Shown piece after piece: positions 55,042-63,504 of a stretch of DNA of 64,000 nucleotides (positions are counted from its first letter, which is position 1; the number at the start of each line of letters is the position of its first letter). A program made the position numbers and the translations under genes. The notes below the pieces were generated by a model. That model had not been told where the DNA came from, did not search any database, and saw only the letters and a program-made list of their open reading frames with translations. This DNA comes from Thiotrichaceae bacterium UBA4486. Its GTDB lineage: Bacteria; Pseudomonadota; Gammaproteobacteria; Eutrophobiales; Eutrophobiaceae. Where the stretch lies: the NCBI GenBank assembly GCA_002389045.1, contig DGNS01000010.1, positions 176,351 to 240,350 on the forward strand, given 5' to 3'.

Positions 55042-56043
55042 TCAGGCAATGCTTCTTATCGCGGCCTCGATTTTTTCAGGCGAGGGGATGTACGCATCCT
55101 CAAGAGATTTCGCAAAAGGTACAGGGGTATGCGGAGCAGTGACTGTTTTAACCGGTGCTTTCAGATGTTCAAAAGCACGGGTTACGGCCAGTTCGGCAAT
55201 ATCACTGGCCATGCTGCAGCGTGGATTCGATTCATCGACAACGACCAGCCTGCCCGTGTTTTCAATGCTTTCAAGAATGCTTTCATCATCCAGTGGTGAA
55301 GTGGTGCGTGGATCGATCACTTCACACTTGATGCCTTCTTTCGCCAGTTTGTCTGCGACCCCGGTCGCATGGAGAACCATGCGTCCGAAGGCGACGATCG
55401 TTACATCATCCCCTTCCCTGACAACATTGGCTTCTCCAAACGGTACTGTATAGGGCTCTTCCGGCACCTCACCTTCCAGGGTATAGAGCACCTTGTGTTC
55501 CAGGAAGATAACCGGGTCATCATCCCGGATCGCCTGGATCAGTAATCCCTTGGCATCATAAGGTGACGAGGGTAAAACCACCTTCAGTCCCGGAATGTGG
55601 GTGAATATTGAATACAGCGCCTGCGAATGCTGCGCAGCGGCACTGAACCCGGCGCCATACATCGCCCGGATCACCACCGGTGTTTTCGCCTTACCGCCGA
55701 ACATATACCTGAATTTCGCCGCCTGGTTGTATATCTGATCCAGGCAAACACCCATGAAATCAATGAACATGAGTTCCGCCACCGGCCGCATGCCGCAGGT
55801 CGCGGCGCCGACAGCAGCACCGATATATCCGGATTCGGTAATCGGCGTATCCATGATACGGTTGCCATGTTTTGCATACAGACCCTTGGTCAACCCGAGG
55901 ACTCCGCCCCATGCATCCATTTCTCCGTGACCGCCTGAACCCCCGACCACGTCTTCACCCATGACAATAACCGATTCATCACGGGTCATTTCCTGATCCA
56001 GCGCCTCGTTGATAGCTTGTTGATATGTAATTTTTCTGGCCAT
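55042..56043 (-). CDS. acoB: Acetoin dehydrogenase E1 beta subunit
   Basis: The 333-residue protein matches thiamine-dependent E1 beta subunits. MARKITYQQAINEALDQEM opens it, then VIVMGEDVVGGSGG and TPITESGYIGAAVGAA, and a transketolase C-terminal domain with VIDPRTTSPLD. With AcoA it cleaves acetoin, transferring an acetyl group to lipoyl-AcoC and releasing acetaldehyde. It follows acoA by 19 bp. Relatives include branched-chain E1 beta; the aco context decides. Confidence 0.94.
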   Translation of the reverse strand: MARKITYQQAINEALDQEMTRDESVIVMGEDVVGGSGGHGEMDAWGGVLGLTKGLYAKHGNRIMDTPITESGYIGAAVGAATCGMRPVAELMFIDFMGVCLDQIYNQAAKFRYMFGGKAKTPVVIRAMYGAGFSAAAQHSQALYSIFTHIPGLKVVLPSSPYDAKGLLIQAIRDDDPVIFLEHKVLYTLEGEVPEEPYTVPFGEANVVREGDDVTIVAFGRMVLHATGVADKLAKEGIKCEVIDPRTTSPLDDESILESIENTGRLVVVDESNPRCSMASDIAELAVTRAFEHLKAPVKTVTAPHTPVPFAKSLEDAYIPSPEKIEAAIRSIA

Positions 56044-56062
56044 GTTGATTATCCTTCGTAAT

Positions 56063-57034
56063 TCAGTAATTAACGTAAACGTGGGTGAGTAATTCCTCTA
56101 CGGCCGGCGGCGATGCTGCCTCTGCCTGTTGCACGGCCTCATCGATCAATGCTGCTACTTCCTCGTCGATTTTATCGAGATCGGAATGCTCAAGCAGATT
56201 CGCGTCGACCACGCGTTTCCTGAAAATTTTCAGGCAATCTTTTTCTTCGCGGAGCTGTTTGACCTCATCCGCACGGCGATACGTCTGTGCATCACCTTCG
56301 AAATGACCGAAATAGCGGTTCAGTTTCACCTCGACCAGCGATGGTCCACCACCGGCACGGGCACGGGCTATCGCTTCACCCGCCGTTTCATAAACAGCAA
56401 AAAAGTCATGGCCATCCACGGTTGTCCCCGGCATACCGAAACCTGCAGCCCGATCGGCATAATTGTCACAGGACACGGCCCATTCGGATGATGTTGCTTC
56501 GGCATAACCGTTATTTTCAACAACGAAAATACACGGCAGATTCCAGACTGTAGCGAGATTCATACTTTCCAGCGTGGTGCCCTGGTTGGATGCACCGTCT
56601 CCGAAAAACGCGATACCCACACCGTCGGTTCCGCGCATCTTGTGAGTAAGCCCTACACCGCATATCAAGGGTGGGCCACCGCCGACAATTCCGTTTGCAC
56701 CCAGCATGCCCTTGTCGAGATCGGCAATGTGCATGGACCCACCCTTGCCGTGACAGGTACCTGTCTGTTTACCGTAGATTTCAGCCATCATGCCGATAAC
56801 ATCCACGCCCTTGGCAATACAGTGGCCATGGCCGCGGTGCGTACTGACAATACGATCCTGATCAGTCAGGTGCATACAGATGCCCGTGGCTGAAGCTTCT
56901 TCACCCGCGTACAGGTGAACAAAGCCCGGGATCCCGCCCTTGGCAAATTCATCATGAACACGTTCTTCAAAATCCCTGATGGTACGCATCATCCGATATG
57001 CTTCGAGAAGTTTTTCTTTTGATAACTCTGACAT
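56063..57034 (-). CDS. acoA: Acetoin dehydrogenase E1 alpha subunit (ThDP-binding)
   Basis: From ATG 57034, preceded by GGGGGAGA, this is a 323-residue protein. It carries the ThDP-binding GDGASNQGTTLESMNLA to VENNGYA motif pair and the HRGHGHCIAKGVD segment. A longer frame to 57247 overlaps acoX and is not supported. With AcoB it forms the E1 heterotetramer. The short gap from acoX places it in one operon. Confidence 0.95.
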   Translation of the reverse strand: MSELSKEKLLEAYRMMRTIRDFEERVHDEFAKGGIPGFVHLYAGEEASATGICMHLTDQDRIVSTHRGHGHCIAKGVDVIGMMAEIYGKQTGTCHGKGGSMHIADLDKGMLGANGIVGGGPPLICGVGLTHKMRGTDGVGIAFFGDGASNQGTTLESMNLATVWNLPCIFVVENNGYAEATSSEWAVSCDNYADRAAGFGMPGTTVDGHDFFAVYETAGEAIARARAGGGPSLVEVKLNRYFGHFEGDAQTYRRADEVKQLREEKDCLKIFRKRVVDANLLEHSDLDKIDEEVAALIDEAVQQAEAASPPAVEELLTHVYVNY

Positions 57035-57104
57035 ATATATCTCCCCCTGGGTGATTTCAATTACGTTAATCAATAGCTGTATGTTGCAATTTCCGATCGC
57101 CTGT

Positions 57105-58199
57105 TTATCCAAAACACAGGCTTTCAGGCATTCTGAATTTATGTTCACCGGATCGACCCGCAGTACGATGATTGACGAACACACCGCTTCTGGCGGCACT
57201 TTCAATCGTTGCCTCCACATCAAGAGTGACCGGGCCGTCGTCTTCAAGCCTCACAATCACCTCATCTTTTGCGGAAAATTCGATTTCCCTTTCTCCATCG
57301 AGCGCGAGTACGCCATGTGCGGATTCGATTTCATAGTCAACTCCGATCTCAATACGCGATGAATCCAGGATACCTATCTCGTGGAACAGTCCCGGGGCAA
57401 CCGGGGCATTCAATGTCATGGGACACTCCACCGGATCGGCCATAAGCACTTTCAGTCCGGACATTTCCTTTCTTGACACTGGGTCGAGCAGCCCGCCAAT
57501 ACTCGACATACCGATGGCGGCAGGTTCACAGAAAGCCAGGTACAACTCTTTCAGATTTTCCATTTTCCACACCGCACGTGCGCCTACCCAGCGATCACTG
57601 GTGATAGCCAGGTCAACAAGCGCCAGATCCTCGATATTGTTGTTCACGGTTACACGAATAACCTTGTTTCGCCTGACCATGCTTTCAGTGTTAACCAGGC
57701 CCTTCAGGTATATTCCGAGCGCTAGTCCTGCCAGTGTGGCTTCGTGAAAACGGGGAAAGGCGTTATTGGTACCTGTGGAAATACTGACCATGGGTATATC
57801 ACCGATGTACCTGGCAACGGCCCGGTGGGTGCCGTCTCCACCAAGCACTATGACCGCACCGACATTTCTTTCCCTGAATATCCTGCCGGCGATGAGCGTA
57901 TCGGTCACGGTACTGGTAATGGGTATATCCAGAAACTCAAGATCGACTGAAGCCGCCCGGTTGAGGTGGCTGCGTGACTCCAGGTTTCTGATGAGCTGTG
58001 CCGCAAGACCGCTTTTATCCGGCATCATGATCGCTTTATCGATACCGAATGTAGCCAGCGTTACAAGTATTCTTTCAACGATATTCGCCCGTTCCACCGT
58101 CTGAATGGATGACGCACTCGAAACCAGTCTTCTGATATCCCTGGACGAGTAAGGATTGGCAATAATGCCAACCGATGTAGATTCAGGAATTGGATTCAT
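57105..58199 (-). CDS. acoX: AcoX, NAD kinase-like protein of acetoin catabolism
   Basis: This 364-residue protein has the diphosphate-binding fold of NAD and lipid kinases: IIANPYSSRDIRRL at the start and GGDGTHRAVARY (G120-G-D-G-T) in the core. AcoX is often encoded first in aco operons. Its reaction is not established. It is the first gene of acoX-acoA-acoB-acoC here and has a near-consensus -24/-12 promoter 41 bases upstream. Confidence 0.9.
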   Translation of the reverse strand: MNPIPESTSVGIIANPYSSRDIRRLVSSASSIQTVERANIVERILVTLATFGIDKAIMMPDKSGLAAQLIRNLESRSHLNRAASVDLEFLDIPITSTVTDTLIAGRIFRERNVGAVIVLGGDGTHRAVARYIGDIPMVSISTGTNNAFPRFHEATLAGLALGIYLKGLVNTESMVRRNKVIRVTVNNNIEDLALVDLAITSDRWVGARAVWKMENLKELYLAFCEPAAIGMSSIGGLLDPVSRKEMSGLKVLMADPVECPMTLNAPVAPGLFHEIGILDSSRIEIGVDYEIESAHGVLALDGEREIEFSAKDEVIVRLEDDGPVTLDVEATIESAARSGVFVNHRTAGRSGEHKFRMPESLCFG

Positions 58200-58239
58200 T
58201 ACTTTTGCTTACATTCAATTCAACGGTAATTACCCAAAA

Positions 58240-58254
58240 GCAATTGGAGTGCCA
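58240..58254 (-). promoter_or_regulatory. Sigma-54 promoter of the aco operon
   Basis: On the minus strand TGGCACTCCAATTGC matches TGGCAC-N5-TTGC perfectly, with GG-N10-GC spacing. The predicted start, about 12 bases beyond GC, lies near 58228, leaving a 29-nt leader before acoX. Confidence 0.88.
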
Positions 58255-58451
58255 AGAAGATGATCCGATGCAGAATCATTCAGAAATGCTTGTTTATCCA
58301 TTGACAAACCATCAGTTTTTTTCGGATTAAGCAGGAAAATCGTTGATATAGCGTGACTTTTTTACAGCAATAAAACCGGGGATGTACAGGAGGAGACAGA
58401 AACAGAAAATAATGATATTGCTCAAAAGGGACAGAATGCCCGTCCATTTTG

Positions 58452-58466
58452 CAACATGTGTATCAC
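58452..58466. promoter_or_regulatory. AcoR-type upstream site of the aco operon
   Basis: CAACATGTGTATCAC contains the pattern GATACA-N2-TGTTGC when read on the minus strand. It lies about 200 bp upstream of the -24/-12 element. The interval 58255-58562 otherwise shows no gene. Confidence 0.55.
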
Positions 58467-58562
58467 CGGGTCATGACATTTGTAAGTTCGATAACGACGA
58501 GACGGGGGTATATACTGTGGAAAAACGTGAAAGCTGAGCAGGAAGATTGCCCGGTTTTTATT

Positions 58563-58937
58563 TCAGTTATCCCCGGTGTTTTTGCCCAGGGAGAGGATGT
58601 AGGCCACCAGTTTCCAGCGCGTTTCCTCGGACAGCTTGTTCCAGGGCGGCATATTCAATGAACCACGCTTGATACCATTGGTAATCGTCCTAAAAAGATA
58701 ATCCGGTTCGAATTCACGGCTCTGCAGCTTTTTGGCCTTGCCGCCCGATCCCTTGCTGCCATGACAGTAGGCACACAGTGAATTGAATTTCTTCTCTCCT
58801 TCGGCGATCGATTCCGGATCTGAGAGGATTGCTTCCTTGAGGCTGGATTTTTCCGGCTGGGGTTGATTGCCATCACTGGCCCAGACAACACTGGTTGAGA
58901 AAAGAAGTGCAAATGCGAGGTTGTATATCTTTGACAT
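58563..58937 (-). CDS. Cytochrome c partner of PQQ dehydrogenase 2
   Basis: The 124-residue protein has a signal peptide (about 1-20, ending WASD) and one haem site CAYCHG. A methionine in SLNMPPWNKLS is a fitting axial ligand. It lies about 97 bases after the second PQQ gene, separated by a strong hairpin, and is its likely electron acceptor. Size is that of small cytochromes c-551 type. Confidence 0.87.
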   Translation of the reverse strand: MSKIYNLAFALLFSTSVVWASDGNQPQPEKSSLKEAILSDPESIAEGEKKFNSLCAYCHGSKGSGGKAKKLQSREFEPDYLFRTITNGIKRGSLNMPPWNKLSEETRWKLVAYILSLGKNTGDN

Positions 58938-58983
58938 GTCAATAACTGTGATTTTATTTGTGCTGCAAAGTTCAGGATATAAA

Positions 58984-59007
58984 ACAGGGGACCACCTGGT
59001 CCCCTGT
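58984..59007 (-). terminator. Hairpin between PQQ dehydrogenase 2 and its cytochrome
   Basis: A perfect 11-bp stem (ACAGGGGACCA / TGGTCCCCTGT, loop of 2) followed on the minus strand by TTTTATAT forms a weak intrinsic terminator. It may lower cytochrome expression relative to the dehydrogenase, or stabilise the upstream message. Confidence 0.55.
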
Positions 59008-59034
59008 GTTCTAATTCAACGCAAGGTATTGCGC

Positions 59035-60720
59035 TTATTCAATTGTAAAGGCAATCAGACTTGCCCCGCCCGGTAGCTCATTGATACCGGGAAATGCGGA
59101 GGCTGCAAAACCCGGGGCCAGTGAACCCCAGCCTGAAGGTACAAGAATGTATTGCTTGCCCTTATGTGCATAACTGACGATACCTGCGCGTATACCGGAC
59201 CCGGTGTTGAACTTCCAGAGTTCCTTGCCGGTTTCAGCATCATAAGCATGTACGTAGCCGTAAGCGTCGCCATTGAATACCAGGCCGCCGGCAGTGGTCA
59301 TGACAGCACCGTATCCCGGCAGCTTGTAGGGAATGCTCCATCTGATTTCACCGGTAACCGGGTCGCGTGCATCCAGCCTGGCGCTGGCTTCGTCACCCGG
59401 AGGCGCCACAGCAGCGATAGCGGATACACCCAGAGTCAGGGCTGCTACACTACTGAGTGATTCGGGATCAGTCGGCGCCGGGGTTACCGTATTACAGGCT
59501 TCCTGTGCATTGTTATACCAGAGGCCGGTTTCCGGGTTATACGCGCCATGGTTCCAGCTCCTTGCCCCCAGCAGGTAGGGACAAATGGTGATTTCCTCAC
59601 CTTCTTTCGGATTTACACGTCCTATGAGTTTACCGGTCTTTGGATCAATCTTGTCGACCCAGTTCACGTGCTTGGAGAACTTCCAGACATTGTGCAATTT
59701 GAGACTGCCTTTCTCATAAACAAACACAAAACCGCTCTTGTTTAAATGTGCGATCAGGTCCTTGCCATTATGCTTGAAGAAAATTCCCTCATAGGCCGAG
59801 TCATAATCATACATGTCATTGGGAATTTCCTGATGGGCGGATTTCAGCTTGCCGGTCTTGCCTTCAATGGCCAGGTAACTCGCGGCCCATTTGTTGTCAC
59901 CCTCACGACCCTTACCATAAAAGTCCGGTGCGGCATTACTGGTGCCGATATAAATAGTATCGGTATCAGCATCGTATTGACCGGGCATCCAGGCTCCGCC
60001 ACCACCAACACGACCACTATCACCGGGCCAGCTTTCCTTGCTGTTAACCAGCAGGGTTTCAAAAGTCCAGGCCTTTTCACCGGTCAGTGCATTAACCGCG
60101 AAAATCTTGCCGGCCTGGGCCTGGTCACCACCGGTGGTACCGCCGTAAAGAATATCTCCGGCCAGTTGCGGTGGTGAGGAAAACAGGCAACCGAAGCACT
60201 CGCGCTGATCCGGAACCACCTGCGTCGACCATTTTTCCTTGCCGGAAACCTGGTCAATAGCAACAAATCGGCCATCCAGCGTACCCAGATAAACGTTACC
60301 ATGGCCGACGGTCACACCGCGGGTCGCGTTGGTATAGAAAACCTCGTTAACAATGGGATCCAGTTCCGGCTGGTAATGCCAGATGGTCTCGCCGGTCTTG
60401 CCATCAACGGCGAATACGTTGTTGTTGGGACCTACGTAATAGATAACACCATCAATAACGATCGGGGTTGCCTGCAAGCCCATGGCGATATCGCCTACCT
60501 GGTGAATCCAGGCAACTTTAAGATTGCCGACATTTGAATTATTGATCTGCTTCAGCGGACTGAATCGCCAGCCGTTATCGAGGCGATGATAACGGGGCCA
60601 GTTATTCGGGTCCTGGTAACCATCATCCGCGGCCTGCAGATTAAAAGACATAATTGCGATCACCAGACACGCCAGTGATTGTCTGCCCACCCTTTTTAGA
60701 GAATCTGAAAAATAATGCAT
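59035..60720 (-). CDS. PQQ-dependent alcohol dehydrogenase 2, predicted lanthanide-dependent
   Basis: From ATG 60720, with AGGAGG ten bases upstream, this protein has 561 residues. It has a signal peptide to about residue 30 (LQAADD) and a quinoprotein propeller with repeated tryptophan-docking segments (TGETIWHYQP, TGEKAWTFET). The active-site stretch Y-D305-Y-D307-S keeps the second aspartate linked to lanthanide use. The adjacent-cysteine pair is absent; two cysteines occur apart in RECFGCLF. It differs clearly from dehydrogenase 1, so it is not a simple duplicate. It probably acts with the cytochrome downstream. Confidence 0.9.
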   Translation of the reverse strand: MHYFSDSLKRVGRQSLACLVIAIMSFNLQAADDGYQDPNNWPRYHRLDNGWRFSPLKQINNSNVGNLKVAWIHQVGDIAMGLQATPIVIDGVIYYVGPNNNVFAVDGKTGETIWHYQPELDPIVNEVFYTNATRGVTVGHGNVYLGTLDGRFVAIDQVSGKEKWSTQVVPDQRECFGCLFSSPPQLAGDILYGGTTGGDQAQAGKIFAVNALTGEKAWTFETLLVNSKESWPGDSGRVGGGGAWMPGQYDADTDTIYIGTSNAAPDFYGKGREGDNKWAASYLAIEGKTGKLKSAHQEIPNDMYDYDSAYEGIFFKHNGKDLIAHLNKSGFVFVYEKGSLKLHNVWKFSKHVNWVDKIDPKTGKLIGRVNPKEGEEITICPYLLGARSWNHGAYNPETGLWYNNAQEACNTVTPAPTDPESLSSVAALTLGVSAIAAVAPPGDEASARLDARDPVTGEIRWSIPYKLPGYGAVMTTAGGLVFNGDAYGYVHAYDAETGKELWKFNTGSGIRAGIVSYAHKGKQYILVPSGWGSLAPGFAASAFPGINELPGGASLIAFTIE

Positions 60721-60840
60721 GATTGATGGCCCTCCTGTTTGAACCATGTAATTTATGCCGTGTTTTCCCTGAATGACATGGAATCCGGATATTATTTTTT
60801 TGCTAGATTTCAAATTGAAATTCTACGGATATGACCTGAA

Positions 60841-60855
60841 GCAATCGCTATGCCA
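60841..60855 (-). promoter_or_regulatory. Sigma-54 promoter of PQQ dehydrogenase 2
   Basis: On the minus strand TGGCATAGCGATTGC has the GG-N10-GC spacing and differs from TGGCAC-N5-TTGC at one position. It predicts a start near 60829 and a leader of about 109 bases. Confidence 0.8.
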
Positions 60856-60906
60856 GATGTCATTCAATTGATTTGTCTGGTCTTTTCCATGAGGCACTGT
60901 GGTAAT

Positions 60907-60924
60907 GTGATACAGATGTATCAC
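60907..60924. promoter_or_regulatory. Perfect AcoR-type palindrome between PQQ dehydrogenase 2 and acoR
   Basis: GTGATACAGATGTATCAC has two 8-bp arms (GTGATACA / TGTATCAC) around a 2-nt centre. It lies about 50-70 bp upstream of the -24/-12 element and in the divergent region before acoR. It is the clearest copy of the motif found also at 47961, 51825, 58452 and 63189. Confidence 0.7.
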
Positions 60925-61121
60925 TTTTTTCTAATCACCTGTTTCAGCACATAAAATCAAACATTTTAAGTTCTTGATAAATTCGGGTAATTTAATTAAC
61001 TTAAAAGAAACACAGAAACTGCGGAGCGGATACAGTTAACCGTCAGGGGACTCGCAGAATGTTTTTCTCGCTACAGGATTGTCCGTCAGGGAAGAAAACC
61101 AGAACATCATAGAGGAGCGCT

Positions 61122-63137
61122 ATGTCATTAGCCCAACATAATCATATTGACAATATACTTGAGTCGGTTTACAGGCCTGATAAAGCCAGTGATATAATCA
61201 CCAGCACTGATCCTGTCATTCTCAGATCATGGCAACGCTGCATTACTCATTTCAGTCTTGAACCCAGTCCGACCCGTGGTGCAAGAATTCTGACACAACA
61301 GGAACTCCTGGATTACCGGCTCCCCGTCGAGGAATTTCTGCATATTGCCAAGTCAGGGTTGTCCCAGCTCTACAAGCAGGTCAACGCGCTCGATTATGTT
61401 GTGCTGTTGACCGACAGTAACGGAGTCACCGTTGATTATATCGGCAGTGAAAAATACGATGCTGAACTGAAATCCTATGGTCTCTATCTGGGAGCTGACT
61501 GGAACGAAAAGCATACAGGTACCTGTGGCGTTGGTATCTGCGCCACGGAAATGATACCGGTTACGGCACACCAGACCGATCATTTCGATCTCATCAATAC
61601 CCGGCTTACCTGTTCGGCAGCACCGATATTCGACCCGGAAGGCAAGCCACTTGCGGTTCTCGACGTTTCCGCGCTTGATTCGCCGAAAAACAAGGACAGC
61701 CAGTACCTGCTGTTACAGCTTGTGCAAATGCATGCCCAGATCATTGAAAGCGCCAATTTCCTGCATCATTTCCAGAAGGACTACTGGATCGTTCGATTCG
61801 GTTCCCTGCAGGAATACGTTAACGTCAACTCACCGAATATGCTGGCCATTGATGACACCGGGACGATCATGGGGCTGAATTCCTGTGCCAGGAAAAGCCT
61901 TGACAGTGGCATTGTATGGAAAGATGCAGCCTGGAGTACCGCGATTGGCAAAAATATTACTGATTATTTCGGTTGCGAACTCGGCGATATCATCAATATC
62001 CACGAAGGATCCGACAAATACATCAAGCCGGCAACATTGCTGGCCTCCGGCGAACAGCTGTTTGTATCTTCTACCACGCCTTCAAAAGCGGATTATAAAT
62101 ATTCGATCAAACCTTCGTATCAGCCACGCAAAGTCACGCCGATGGAAGCCGCGGACTTCAGCCTCGACCAACTGGCCGGTGACGATCCGGTCATGAAAAA
62201 ATCCATCAAACTGGCGAAGAGACTCGTTGACAGCAAAATTTATTTTCTCATTCAGGGTGAGACCGGCAGCGGCAAGGAGGTTTTCGCCCGCGCCATACAT
62301 AATGAAAGCAGACGCCGGGGCAAGCCGTTTATCGCTGTCAACTGTGCGGCCATCCCGGAATCACTGATTGAAAGCGAACTGTTTGGTTACAAGCCAGGCA
62401 CTTTCACCGGCGCCAGAAGCAAGGGCATGGTCGGACTGATACAGCAGTCCAGTGGCGGAACCCTGTTCCTGGATGAAATCGGTGATATGCCCATACACTT
62501 GCAAACCCGGTTATTGCGTGTTCTGTCCGAACGCGAGGTGCAGCCGCTGGGTTCGGACAAAACCGTTCCGGTTGACCTCAATGTTATCGCAGCAACCCAC
62601 AAAAACATCGATGACATGATCCGTGAAGGCCTGTTCCGTGAGGATCTTTATTACAGGATTGCCGGGGCAACACTGCTTTTACCTTCCCTGAGAGAGCGTG
62701 CCGACAAGGATTTTCTCATCTCCAGGGCCATGATCATGGAAAGCGGTAATCCGGATATATCCATATCACCTGAAGTCATGGAATTACTGCTCGGCTACCA
62801 CTGGCCTGGAAATATCAGGGAGCTGCGTAACACTCTCAGGGTAACCCATGCCTTCAGTGACCAGGTGACTATACTACCGGCTGATCTGCCGGATGATTTC
62901 ACCTCGAAACTCAACAGTTTCAGATACATGCAAAACCAGAAAACCAGTCTGCATCAGTTAAAGTGTCCACCTGGTCCCGGTATCGGTAACCCCAAGGTGG
63001 AATCTCTGGTTAATACCCTGATCAGGAATAAATGGAATATCACGGATTCCGCAAATGAACTCGGTATTTCAAGAGCGACGATTTATCGCAAGATGAAAAA
63101 ATACGACATCATTCCACCCAACCATATGGGTGTCTGA
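61122..63137 (+). CDS. acoR: AcoR, sigma-54-dependent activator of acetoin catabolism
   Basis: This 671-residue protein has an N-terminal GAF-type sensor region (about 60-320). A central AAA+ domain follows, with Walker A GETGSGKE (379-386) and the sigma-54 contact loop G-T-F-T-G-A (usual form GAFTGA). Walker B is in GGTLFLDEIGDMP. A Fis-type helix-turn-helix lies at the end (NELGISRATIYRKMKKY). AcoR proteins sense acetoin or acetaldehyde and open sigma-54 promoters. Four such promoters lie in this window. The gene is divergent from PQQ dehydrogenase 2. GAGG precedes ATG 61122. Confidence 0.93.
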   Translation: MSLAQHNHIDNILESVYRPDKASDIITSTDPVILRSWQRCITHFSLEPSPTRGARILTQQELLDYRLPVEEFLHIAKSGLSQLYKQVNALDYVVLLTDSNGVTVDYIGSEKYDAELKSYGLYLGADWNEKHTGTCGVGICATEMIPVTAHQTDHFDLINTRLTCSAAPIFDPEGKPLAVLDVSALDSPKNKDSQYLLLQLVQMHAQIIESANFLHHFQKDYWIVRFGSLQEYVNVNSPNMLAIDDTGTIMGLNSCARKSLDSGIVWKDAAWSTAIGKNITDYFGCELGDIINIHEGSDKYIKPATLLASGEQLFVSSTTPSKADYKYSIKPSYQPRKVTPMEAADFSLDQLAGDDPVMKKSIKLAKRLVDSKIYFLIQGETGSGKEVFARAIHNESRRRGKPFIAVNCAAIPESLIESELFGYKPGTFTGARSKGMVGLIQQSSGGTLFLDEIGDMPIHLQTRLLRVLSEREVQPLGSDKTVPVDLNVIAATHKNIDDMIREGLFREDLYYRIAGATLLLPSLRERADKDFLISRAMIMESGNPDISISPEVMELLLGYHWPGNIRELRNTLRVTHAFSDQVTILPADLPDDFTSKLNSFRYMQNQKTSLHQLKCPPGPGIGNPKVESLVNTLIRNKWNITDSANELGISRATIYRKMKKYDIIPPNHMGV

Positions 63138-63155
63138 TTCAGCTCCAGTCCTTTG

Positions 63156-63181
63156 TTGAGCCCGGCGAAGACCGGGTTCAA
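63156..63181 (+). terminator. Hairpin after acoR
   Basis: A 10-bp stem (TTGAGCCCGG / CCGGGTTCAA, loop CGAAGA) begins 18 bases past the acoR stop. No T-run follows. It probably ends the acoR message with other help. Confidence 0.55.
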
Positions 63182-63188
63182 CTTCTCT

Positions 63189-63211
63189 GCAACACGTGTT
63201 ACACATGTTAA
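63189..63211. promoter_or_regulatory. AcoR-type sites between acoR and thiC
   Basis: GCAACACGTGTTAC (63189-63202) overlaps GTTACACATGTTAA (63198-63211). Both fit a loose form of the palindrome GATACA-N2-TGTATC. They are about 135 bases upstream of a -24/-12-like element before thiC. Confidence 0.4.
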
Positions 63212-63343
63212 CGATTCCAGGCCGATCAGTGCTTTCTGCCAGCACAGAAGATTTATACGTGGACCCCTGTAACTCACTGCTGTTGCAGTAAAAATGCGAA
63301 TACCGCATGTGGGCTGGCAACGTGGTTTCTATACTTATTTATA

Positions 63344-63358
63344 TGGCATCAAATTTGC
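63344..63358 (+). promoter_or_regulatory. Possible sigma-54 promoter of thiC
   Basis: TGGCATCAAATTTGC has the GG-N10-GC spacing. A start near 63370 would fall just before the TPP riboswitch, as expected. A TATACT at 63330 could instead be a sigma-70 -10 box, though its -35 is poor. This call is tentative. Confidence 0.45.
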
Positions 63359-63385
63359 GATACTTGAAATTGTTGCTGAACCGAT

Positions 63386-63460
63386 GCAGCTAGGGGTGCC
63401 GTTTGGCTGAGAATGACCCTTGAACCTGATCCGGTTAATACCGGCGTAGGAAAGCAGGCA
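63386..63460 (+). promoter_or_regulatory. TPP riboswitch (THI element)
   Basis: The conserved pieces are in order: AGGGGTGCCG, GGCTGAGA, ACCCTTGAACCTGAT, CCGGTTAATACCGGCGTAGG. This is a canonical thiamine-pyrophosphate aptamer, 45 bases before the thiC start. TPP binding lowers thiC expression, probably by translation block. Confidence 0.95.
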
Positions 63461-63504
63461 GACAGCCAGATGCGCTCGGAATTCGAAATCAAGAGGAACA
63501 CACT

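Noticed and set aside
57035..57247. N-terminal extension of acoA
   Set aside because: It overlaps acoX and lacks similarity to E1 alpha. ATG 57034 has a strong ribosome binding site.
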